Below, one piece after another: positions 36,196 to 45,300 of a DNA stretch of 46,996 bases. The stretch is from an uncultured Bacteroidota bacterium (GTDB taxonomy: Bacteria > Bacteroidota > Bacteroidia > Bacteroidales > GWA2-32-17). Numbering within the stretch: position 1 is the stretch's first letter; the number at the start of each line of letters is the position of its first letter. A program made the position numbers and the translations under genes. The stretch spans positions 1 to 46,996 of the forward strand of contig CAIQJL010000215.1 in assembly GCA_903872185.1 (NCBI GenBank), read 5' to 3'. The notes beneath the pieces were generated by a model, which was not told the origin of the DNA, made no database searches, and saw nothing but the letters and a program-made list of their open reading frames with translations.

Positions 36196-39069
36196 CTAAA
36201 AACTATAACTAACTCCCAAACTAAAGTAGGTACCAACCTTGTAATTAATAGTTTCCTGTTCACGTTTTACTTTTGCACCATCTTTTCCAGTAAAGATTAG
36301 AAATTGTTTATTAACAAATGGCTGATTTAATATATCCTGAATACCACCCTTTAATTGAAAATGCTTACCAAGTTTTTTAGAAAATGTTAAATCAAGCGAC
36401 TGACGAGGCATTTCATAAGTGTCTGGAATATCTTCATCAGCATTTTGCATTGGTTGTCCTACAGCAATAATTCTTTTACCAATTACATTATATAATAAAC
36501 TTACCATTAATCCCTGTTCTTCGTTTTGGTAAAACAAACCAACATTTACTATAAATGGCGATTGGCCTTGCATTGGGCGATCTCTGTCTTCTATAGGATT
36601 ATCAAATTGAACTTTACTTTTAATATATGAAGCATTAAGAGAAAGATTGAAATATTTAAAATATTTTAGAAAACTATCTGATTTCCCTAATTTCTCAAAG
36701 GATTTTTTCATTTCTATTTCCGCTCCAATACTTGTAGCTTGTTTTGCATTCTGAAATCCATATTGTAAACCACTTCCTGCATTTACATATCTTATCTCAA
36801 TTGGATTAACAAATTGTTTGTAGAAAATTCCGGCTGAAAAAGTTTCAGATTTTGAAGGATAAAGCTCATATCGCAAATCGAAATTATGTATTATAGCATC
36901 TTTAATTTTCGGATTGCCACCAAATGCAGCATTTAACTCAAAATCATAAAATATAAATGGTGCAATTTCTCTGAATTCTGGGCGATTTATAGTTTTTCCA
37001 TAACTTAATCTTAACTGACTTTTTTCTGTTAAATCATATGAAAGATTTATTGAGGGAAATAATTTTATTGCATCATTGTTATAATTAACAGGAATTGTAG
37101 GATTATCTGACAAATAACTATCTAAAGTCTGCCTGTTTTTTTCAACTCTTACACCTGTATAAATCTGAAATAACAAAGTAACAGGAATTTTAAAAGCAAC
37201 ATATGAAGCAGCCATCAAATTGCCAGCATCATAAGAATCGGAAGGGTTTGATGATTCGCTTATTTTTATACCATTTATATTGTTAATATTTTGCTCTGTA
37301 AATATTTCATCAGGTGACAAAAATAAATTAATGTTTGTGCTATCAGTACTTTTCTTATATCCTAGTAATCTTGCATTAAATGTTCTAGTTTTATTTTCTA
37401 AATATACTCCTGCTTTTAACTCAGGTCTGAAATCATTAAACTTAAATTTTTGCTCATAATTTGCACATCCCATAACAATATTCTCATTCAAATGCATATA
37501 CACTCTTCCTGCATATTTTGGGGAAGCCGCAGAACCAATAGCAACTTCGTATTTGTTATAATATTGACTAGTGGGATCTGTATTTTTAATTGTTGTTAAT
37601 CTTCGAAGGTCTGGCTCATTACGATTTGCAAAAGAGTAACCAGTTGTCCAATTTAATTTTTTTGTATCCTTTCCAAAAGAATGTTGTCCACCAAGCTGTC
37701 CAGAATAGGTAGTACGACTCAAAAAACGATATTCATATGATTTTAATATTTGTGAACTATAATATTCTTCTCCATTTCTGAATATTGTTTTTGAATATCC
37801 AGTTTGGTTAAAAACATTTCTAAATTCCAATTTATTATTTTCATTTATTTGCCAAGCCCAATTATGCAAAATACCTTCTTTTGCAGTATTTGTATATTGT
37901 TCATCCATAAAATCAAAATCGGGCGTACTTTGATCAAGAGTAAAATTATATACAGTATAATTTCTTCTATGGATATTCAAATATTGACTAGTATTACTAT
38001 AATTAATTGCAGAAATATTATTTAAAGTTGTTTTACCAATTTTAAATTTTCTTGTAAAGCCCAAAGAAAAACGCTGATCGGGAATAGCTGTTAATTTATT
38101 TGCACTCCAACTTGTATTAATTTCTCTACCTAATTCTTGTAATTTCTGTTGATCGGCTGAAAAGTTGGTAGAATTAAAATCTTCCAGTTTATTTAAATGT
38201 GTTGGAAAATCGGTTGGCAATGCACGTGTGCCATTATCAAAACCAAGAAAATCAGTTGAACTTCCTTTATATTTATAAAATGTATTAAAAGTTGTACCGT
38301 TTCTATAATGAGCTGAATAATTAACTGTAGTTGAATTTTTGTCGGAAATATTTTTTGTAAAAATCTGAATTGCTGCTCCGGCAAACTCAGCAGGAAGTTC
38401 AGGTGCGGGAGATTTAAAAATTAGAATATTATCAATTAACGAACTTGGTATTACATCAAATGAAAATGCCTTAACATCTGATTCTGAACTTGGAGCAGTA
38501 GCATTATTAAGAAGTGTTGAATTATATCTTTCACTTAATCCACGAACCATAACAAAACGTCCATCAATTACAGTAATGCCTGGAATTCTTTTTATTACTT
38601 CAGATGCATCTTTATCTTGCGAACGTTGTATTACTTCGCTTGATATGCCATTAACTACAAGATTACTTTCTTTTATTGAACTTATAAGGGACATATCGGT
38701 ATCAGTTTTTCTTGTGGCCACAACACTAATTTCAGTTAATTGTGTTGACGCTGGCTCAATGTATATTGTTACAATAGTTTCTTTATCCTTTGTTACTTTT
38801 ACTCCTTCAATTATTAATTGTTTATATGAGATATAAGATATAACAAGATTACATGTTCCAGGTTTAACATTAGTAATAATAAAATTTCCATCAAAATCTG
38901 TAGAAGCTCCCTGAGTTGTACCTTGAATAATTACACTAGCTCCAAAGATACTCTCTTTTGTTACTTTGTCTTTTATATTTCCTTTAATACTTCCTTTATC
39001 TGAAGCACTGGCTTTATAAAGACTTAGAAATATTAATGCGAGGATTAAAATAGTTTTCAAATAAGACAT
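36196..39069 (-). CDS. TonB-dependent outer-membrane receptor with N-terminal CarboxypepD_reg-like domain
   Basis: Signal peptide, GSIKGNIKDKVTKESIFGASVIIQGT..STDFDGNF, plug domain VIKRIPGITVIDGRFVMVRGLSERYNSTLLN, C-terminal beta-barrel strand ending YFSLGVSYSF. Confidence 0.93.
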   Translation of the reverse strand: MSYLKTILILALIFLSLYKASASDKGSIKGNIKDKVTKESIFGASVIIQGTTQGASTDFDGNFIITNVKPGTCNLVISYISYKQLIIEGVKVTKDKETIVTIYIEPASTQLTEISVVATRKTDTDMSLISSIKESNLVVNGISSEVIQRSQDKDASEVIKRIPGITVIDGRFVMVRGLSERYNSTLLNNATAPSSESDVKAFSFDVIPSSLIDNILIFKSPAPELPAEFAGAAIQIFTKNISDKNSTTVNYSAHYRNGTTFNTFYKYKGSSTDFLGFDNGTRALPTDFPTHLNKLEDFNSTNFSADQQKLQELGREINTSWSANKLTAIPDQRFSLGFTRKFKIGKTTLNNISAINYSNTSQYLNIHRRNYTVYNFTLDQSTPDFDFMDEQYTNTAKEGILHNWAWQINENNKLEFRNVFNQTGYSKTIFRNGEEYYSSQILKSYEYRFLSRTTYSGQLGGQHSFGKDTKKLNWTTGYSFANRNEPDLRRLTTIKNTDPTSQYYNKYEVAIGSAASPKYAGRVYMHLNENIVMGCANYEQKFKFNDFRPELKAGVYLENKTRTFNARLLGYKKSTDSTNINLFLSPDEIFTEQNINNINGIKISESSNPSDSYDAGNLMAASYVAFKIPVTLLFQIYTGVRVEKNRQTLDSYLSDNPTIPVNYNNDAIKLFPSINLSYDLTEKSQLRLSYGKTINRPEFREIAPFIFYDFELNAAFGGNPKIKDAIIHNFDLRYELYPSKSETFSAGIFYKQFVNPIEIRYVNAGSGLQYGFQNAKQATSIGAEIEMKKSFEKLGKSDSFLKYFKYFNLSLNASYIKSKVQFDNPIEDRDRPMQGQSPFIVNVGLFYQNEEQGLMVSLLYNVIGKRIIAVGQPMQNADEDIPDTYEMPRQSLDLTFSKKLGKHFQLKGGIQDILNQPFVNKQFLIFTGKDGAKVKREQETINYKVGTYFSLGVSYSF

Positions 39070-39092
39070 TTTATTTACTTTTTATAATTGCA

Positions 39093-39136
39093 AAATTATC
39101 AACTCTGTTTTAACTTAACGTTAAGTTGATTTTAAT
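39093..39136 (-). promoter_or_regulatory. Putative Pho-box-like 11-bp-period array plus -7 element upstream of the TonB receptor
   Basis: Minus strand ATTAAAATCAA / CTTAACGTTAA / GTTAAAACAGA / GTTGATAATTT; includes the 16-bp perfect palindrome AACTTAACGTTAAGTT (39112-39127); TAATTTTG -7-like element at 39091-39098. Confidence 0.5.
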
Positions 39137-39151
39137 GAATTGTTATCTATA

Positions 39152-39186
39152 ATAAAAAAAGGGTGCCTTAAAAAAGGCAACCCTTT
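39152..39186 (-). terminator. Rho-independent terminator of the 39213-40574 gene
   Basis: Minus strand AAAGGGTTGCCTTTTTTAAGGCACCCTTTTTTTATT: GC-containing stem with one bulge then T run. Confidence 0.8.
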
Positions 39187-39212
39187 ACAAACATCCATCG
39201 AAGAAAAGATTA

Positions 39213-40574
39213 TTAGTAAACTGTATTTTGTGGATCGTAATTAGCCCAGCCACTTAACCAATTAGAAGTTCCAAAAGCACCGCGATAAGTTACAACTTCA
39301 AAACCAGTAGTTAAATTAGCACTTGAAAAACTTGCAGTACCTAACAAAGGTGAATTTGAAAGAGGTAAGAAATTTGGAGTTGTACCCCATGGATCAGTTA
39401 CTTTCAAAGATGAATTTGCCATTAAAGTATCATTACCAGCGCCTAAGTACCAACTTGCAACTTGTGAAGCAGTCCAAGTAGCACCACTTGTACCAATTTC
39501 AAAAAATGTACTTGCACTACTACAACCTGAGATAGTCACGTTTTTAATTTCTAAATCACCATTTGTTGCATTTGTTTCACATTTGCTACCATCTATCATA
39601 ACACCTTCTAAATAACCAGCAAATACTGAATTATAAACACAAAGACGTGAATTTCTGCGAATATGCATAGATCTTTTAAAATTAGCACTAATATTAGAAG
39701 TTGCAGATGAAACTCTTGGTCCAAAAATGCTTACGTTTGAGAAAATAGGGTGAGTAAATGGAGCATTATCAGAACCTGCTGCATCATTATCAGATTCAAA
39801 ACCATTAGAACCAGAAACGTCAGCAACGTTTTTATCTCTTAAAGACACAATAAATTGTACTTTTCCAGAAAATCCAAAGTCAGTATCAAAATCATCATCT
39901 AATCCTTTGTATGCAAATAAATGTTTACAGTTTACTGTACCACCAAACCATTCAAAAGAATCATCGTTAGCATAAGAAACCATTACGTAGTCAACAGTTG
40001 TTCCACTTCCAACACCACAGAATGTTAATCCGTTAATTTCTTTATCTGGCATTAAAGGATAACCAGCATATTCTATACGTACATATTTTAAAGTACCTGA
40101 ATTATCAAGAGCATCTGTACCGCCATAAATTGTACGAGGACCACCTTCTACCTGAGGATTAGTCTGGTTTACTGGAGCTTTTCCACAAAGTACAACACCA
40201 CCCCAATCGCCACGGTTACGGAAAGTAACAGGAGCATTTGAAGTAAAAATAATAGGCTGAGCTAAAGTACCATTTGCTTCAATTTTAGCACCTCTTTCAA
40301 TAATTAATGTGCCCATTGTTGTTTTGTCACCTTTAATAACAGTTCCAGGACTAACTGTTAACGTAACACCGTCCACAACATAAACAAATCCTTTTAATAA
40401 ATATTTTTTATCTGCTGTCCAGGTTGTATTAGCGGTAATTTCGCCAGTTATCTCTATCACAGAAGAAGAAGGTGTTGGATCTGGTTCAGCAGTATCCTTT
40501 TTTTTGCATGAGGTAAAGCTCATACTAAAACCAATTAATAATGCTAATGCATAGAACAAAAAACTTTTTTTCAT
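39213..40574 (-). CDS. Secreted lipoprotein with parallel-beta-helix-like repeats, partner-type gene of the TonB receptor
   Basis: Lipobox (FSMSFTSCKKKD), ITANTTWTADKKYLLKGFVYVVDGVTLTVSPGTVIKGD, repetitive beta-helix-like middle region; next to TonB receptor on the same strand. Confidence 0.8.
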   Translation of the reverse strand: MKKSFLFYALALLIGFSMSFTSCKKKDTAEPDPTPSSSVIEITGEITANTTWTADKKYLLKGFVYVVDGVTLTVSPGTVIKGDKTTMGTLIIERGAKIEANGTLAQPIIFTSNAPVTFRNRGDWGGVVLCGKAPVNQTNPQVEGGPRTIYGGTDALDNSGTLKYVRIEYAGYPLMPDKEINGLTFCGVGSGTTVDYVMVSYANDDSFEWFGGTVNCKHLFAYKGLDDDFDTDFGFSGKVQFIVSLRDKNVADVSGSNGFESDNDAAGSDNAPFTHPIFSNVSIFGPRVSSATSNISANFKRSMHIRRNSRLCVYNSVFAGYLEGVMIDGSKCETNATNGDLEIKNVTISGCSSASTFFEIGTSGATWTASQVASWYLGAGNDTLMANSSLKVTDPWGTTPNFLPLSNSPLLGTASFSSANLTTGFEVVTYRGAFGTSNWLSGWANYDPQNTVY

Positions 40575-40639
40575 AATTAATTATTTAAATGATTAATAAA
40601 TTTCAAATTTCTGATGCAAAGATTATCTCTTGAATTAAA

Positions 40640-40694
40640 AGAGCTGTTACCAAATCTTTACTTGAACTTTACCAATTTGTTAATAATGTATTAA
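40640..40694 (-). promoter_or_regulatory. Putative Pho-box-like 11-bp-period array upstream of the beta-helix lipoprotein gene
   Basis: Minus strand TTAATACATTA / TTAACAAATTG / GTAAAGTTCAA / GTAAAGATTTG / GTAACAGCTCT: five consecutive 11-mers each with TAA at the same position. Confidence 0.5.
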
Positions 40695-40700
40695 CTAAAA

Positions 40701-40743
40701 ATAATCTAATGTTAACGTAAGTTTAACATTAGATAATAGCATT
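40701..40743 (+). promoter_or_regulatory. Putative regulatory site upstream of 40773: 11-bp direct repeat nested in an inverted repeat, next to a -7 element
   Basis: TTAAC at 40712 and 40723 (11 bp apart); inverted repeat TCTAATGTTAA/TTAACATTAGA flanking CGTAAGT; TATATTTG -7-like element at 40749-40756. Confidence 0.5.
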
Positions 40744-40772
40744 GAATCTATATTTGCAATAAAAAAAAGAAA

Positions 40773-41111
40773 ATGAAAACATTATTTATTTTACTCTCAA
40801 TATTAGTAATAGGTATAAATTCTAACGCTACTGATATTAAAAGCAAAAAAACAAATACCACTTTTATTTCAGGTAAAGTAACTGATATAAACACAGGTGA
40901 GGCACTAGTTGGAGTAAAAATTCAAATATCTGGAAACAATAACACTGTGTACACTGATTTTGACGGAAACTTTAAATTAGATGTTTCTGATGCAGGAAAC
41001 TATAATTTGAAAACCTCATATATCTCATATAAAGAAGATACTTTAACTGACATTAAAATTGAAACCAATTCTGAAAATAAGGTATCAGTAAAGTTAACAC
41101 CAAAAAAATAA
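40773..41111 (+). CDS. Standalone secreted CarboxypepD_reg-like domain protein
   Basis: Signal peptide then ISGKVTDINTGEALVGVKIQISGNNNTVYTDFDGNFKLDV...YISYKEDTL, resembling the N-terminal domain of the nearby TonB receptor. Confidence 0.8.
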   Translation: MKTLFILLSILVIGINSNATDIKSKKTNTTFISGKVTDINTGEALVGVKIQISGNNNTVYTDFDGNFKLDVSDAGNYNLKTSYISYKEDTLTDIKIETNSENKVSVKLTPKK

Positions 41112-41280
41112 TTAAAATTTCACTTCTCAATTATACTACACTTTCTGAATTGCTTAATAGAGAACACTATTAAGCATTCTTTTTTAATACTTATTTAAAG
41201 AACAGCTTTTCTTATTTGTGCAATAAATAAAGTATCATTAAATTTGTATTATCTAAAATAATCTAGAACATTATTTATCT

Positions 41281-41730
41281 ATGAAAAAATATTTCGTTTT
41301 AATCAGTTTCCTTTTATTTTCTTCCATAATTTTTGCTCAAAATATTGAAGAAAAAGATGGGTTATATTATAATGAGAATACACTTTACACTGGGTTATTT
41401 GAAAAAAAGGATAATGAAGCTATCACAAAGATGAATATCTCAGCGGGAAAATTAGAGGGAATTACAAATGTTTATTATTTGTCAGGACAAAAAAAAGAAC
41501 AGCAATCATATAAAAATGGACTATTCGATGGTTTATGGATAACATGGAATGAAAATGGACAAAAGCTTGCTGAAGCAAATTATAAAGAAGGAAATAAAAA
41601 TGGTAAATGGTTCATTTGGGACGAAAAAGGCACTTTACGATATGAAATGAATTACGAAAACGGTCTGCGTAAAGGAAAATGGATAATGACAGACGAAAAT
41701 GGTGTGCTAATCTCAGAAAAGGCTTATTAA
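41281..41730 (+). CDS. MORN-repeat (MORN_2 / YwqK-like) secreted protein
   Basis: Signal peptide and repeats YKNGLFDGLWITWNENGQKLAEANYKEGNKNGKWFIWDEKGTLRYEMNYENGLRKGKWI. Confidence 0.8.
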   Translation: MKKYFVLISFLLFSSIIFAQNIEEKDGLYYNENTLYTGLFEKKDNEAITKMNISAGKLEGITNVYYLSGQKKEQQSYKNGLFDGLWITWNENGQKLAEANYKEGNKNGKWFIWDEKGTLRYEMNYENGLRKGKWIMTDENGVLISEKAY

Positions 41731-42334
41731 ATAATTTTTTAACTACTAATTATTTATACAACAAAGTTTAATTTGAAACTTTTGATATATAGCATTGAGC
41801 TACCATCACAAAACCGCACACAGATAAAAGGCTACTGATTAAAGCCATCCAAAGAATTTATTGGCGGTAATTTTTTTAGAAAACTATTAGAAAAAGAAAG
41901 CACACACAAGGTATTACCTGGCTTTTATAGGTATAACACCAACGCAAAAATCATTACAAAATTTATTTCAGTATTCTTATATTTGATTTGTAAATAATTC
42001 AAAAAGTTTCTTAAAAGTGCAAACTAAAAAATAAATAACCGTGGAGACCATACTCCACTTAAAAAAAACGGGCGAAACCGAAATGCCAAATGAGTTGGAT
42101 AAATAACTAACATAAATACCCTTTAAATTTCATAAAAATAAAACACACATTTTAGAACAATACATTAATAAAAATCTGTCGTATCAATTACACTAAGCAC
42201 ATTATTTCAAAGGAATATTAAAATTCTATATTTTATTGTTTTGTTTCGTTAGGTAAATCACCTATTTAAAATTAGTTATGTGGCTTTTTAAAATATTTTT
42301 AAATTTGATTTTTCGCAAATTCAAAAAATTATAA

Positions 42335-45300
42335 ATGAAACTCCCTCTTGTTTGCTTTGTTATATTTTTTATATTCAGTAGTTGTGAAACAAAACACAAT
42401 TATCAAGATTTAAGTAAAAATTCAAAAAACACAAAAGAAAAAACAAAATCCTCTATAAATAATTCTATTTGTCCCGTTGTGTTCGTTGTTAATGAGTCTA
42501 AACTAAATAAAACTCTTGCAGGGGTTCCGGTTATTAATAAAATAGTTTCAAATATTAAAAAAGCAAAAGAATCTAAGACTATAGAATATACTAATTTGTG
42601 TAAAATAACAATTGGAAAAGACTCTGTTTTATTTCCAAAAATCATTAAAAGTCCAATTTTGAAATCTGTTATCGCAGGTATGCCAGAAACAGTTGATAGC
42701 AAAGATTTTTATAATAGAACAAATAACTTTGAAAACTATAATTGCTTTAATAATAACCTAGGAAATAAATCAGAAATAGTAAGATGCATAATACAAGATA
42801 AGAATGGTAATATTTGGTTTGGAACAGATGGTGATGGTGTTTCAAAATTTGACGGAAAATCTTTTACTACCTATAACGAAAAAGATGGGCTGCCAAGTAA
42901 TCAAATATTTTCAATTTTAGAAGATAATAAAGGCAATCTCTGGTTTGGAACAAATGGTGGTGGTGTTTCAATGTTTGATGGTAACTCGTTCACAAATATT
43001 TCTGTAAAAGAAGGACTTTCTAATAACAATGTATGGTCAATATTGCAAGATAAAGATGGAAATATTTGGTTTGGGACTTATGGTGGAGGTGCAATAAAAT
43101 ATGACGGTAAATATTTAACATATTATACAGAAAAAGAAGGATTAATAAATAATAGCGTCAGAGCAATTACTCAGGATAAACAAGGTAATATTTGGTTTGG
43201 AACATATATGGGTGTTAGTAAATTCGATGGGGTATCTTTTACGAATTTTACAGAAAAAGAGGGATTAACAAATAACAGAATAAGAGCTATTGTTCAGGAT
43301 AACATTGGAAATATTTGGCTTGGCACATACGGAGGAGGAGTGTCTAGATTAACATTTAACAAAAACAATAGTGGATATTCATTTACAAATTTTACTGAAA
43401 AAGATGGCTTGTCAAATAATATAGTTCTTTCAATATTAAAAGATAATAACGGAAATATATGGTTTGGAACATCTGGTGGCGGTATTTCAAAATATGATGG
43501 TATTAGAATTGAAAAAGAAATTAAAAAAAACAGCCACGTTTCACAACAATATTCACATGACTTTAACCTAGTTAACGAAAACATTATTGACTGTTTTACG
43601 AATTATTCTGAAACAGAAGGATTACTCAATAATACCGTACTGTCAATGTTTCAAGACAGAAACGAAAATATCTGGATTGGCACTTCTGGTGGAGTTAGTA
43701 AATTTGAAAATAACACTTTTAATAATTATACCGAAAAAGATGGGTTGCCAAATAATTTTATTTTCTCAATATTAAATGATAAGAATGGAAATATATGGTT
43801 TGGAACATATGGTGGAGGTGTTTCGAAATATAATGAAAATTCTTTTATGAATTATTCAATAAAAGAAGGACTGCCAAATAATATTGTTTTATCGATAATT
43901 CAGGATAAAAGCGGCAATATTTGGTTTGGAACTTATGGTGGAGGTGTTTCTAAATTTGATGGAAAATTTTTTGTTAATTATAACGAAAACGATGGCCTGT
44001 CAAATAATAATGTAAGATCTATTTTACAAGATAAATCCGGCAATATTTGGTTTGGAACATATGGTGGAGGTGTTTCTAAATACAATGGTAGGACCTTTAC
44101 TAATTATACCGAGAAAGAAGGGTTATCAAGTAATATTGTAATTTCTATGTTAGAAGATAAAAACGGAAATATCTGGTTTGGAACATCAGGTGGCGGAGTC
44201 TCCAGATTTGATGGCAACACTTTTACTAATTATACCGAAAAAGAAGGGTTGTCAAATAATGTTGTATTATCAATGTTAGAAGACAAACATGGAAATATCA
44301 TATTTGGCACCTCAGGTGGAGGTATTTCAATATTTGATGGTAAAGCCTTTAAAAACATTGCCGAGAAAGATGGGTTGTTGAATAATTACGTAAGGGCAAT
44401 TTATCAAGATAAAATTGGCAATATTTGGTTTGGCACACGCCTAGGTCTTTGTAAACTATCATTAAACAATCAAATAAAGTTGAATTCTTTTATTAAAAAA
44501 GAGAACTCTATAACAAATGGTATAAACGTATCACAAAATGAAGTGTTTTTTAAAAATTACGAATATGAAGATGGATTTCTTGGTATTGGAATAAATGGTG
44601 GCAATACTATTTGCGAAGATAATAGCGGAACTATATGGATAGGCTCAAATGACAGGCTTATAGCATTTAATCCTAATGTTGAAAAGCTCGATACAACACC
44701 GCCAAATATTCAATTAACCGGTATAGAATTGTTTAATGAAAATATTTCGTGGGTAAATCTTAAGTCAAATAACAAGACTAAAAGGAAGGGTATTTTAAAA
44801 TTTAACAATGTTGCGAAAGATACTTTATTTACCTTAGGTAATGGCGTGAACGTTGAAAATTTAAAATTTAATAGTTTATCTCGTTGGTATAATCTTCCAG
44901 AAAAATTAAGTTTAGCATTTAATAACAATTATCTAACTTTTCATTTTATAGGAATAACGCAGCTACATAATAAAAAGGTAAAATATAAATATAAATTAGA
45001 TGATATTGATGAATACTGGAGTGCAATAACAACTCAAACAACTGCTACATATGGCAATTTACCTCAAGGTCGTTATATTTTTAGAGTTAAAGCAATGAAT
45101 AGTGAGGGGTATTGGAGCAAGGAATTTAGTTATAGTTTTACTATTCGTCCATATTGGATGCAAACATGGTGGTTTAGGACAATTTATATCATTGTATTTA
45201 TATTATTATTATTTGCATATTACCGTTGGCGCACTAGTGATTTACGAAAACAAAAAAATGAATTAAGATTAAAAATAAATGAAGCCACCTCAGAAATTAG

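Noticed and set aside
42250-42290. Integron attC-like look of GTTAGGT...GTTATGTGGC
   Set aside because: Only one core-like heptamer matches; no integrase, no cassette array, no proper paired sites.
43294-43584. Antisense and alternate-frame ORFs in the Reg_prop gene (also 42403-42702, 43587-43775, 44710-44928, 45529-45789)
   Set aside because: By-products of repetitive coding sequence on the other frames.
42785-44660. Possible CRISPR or satellite-like array
   Set aside because: Periodicity is the coding Reg_prop repeat in a single long ORF, not repeat-spacer DNA.
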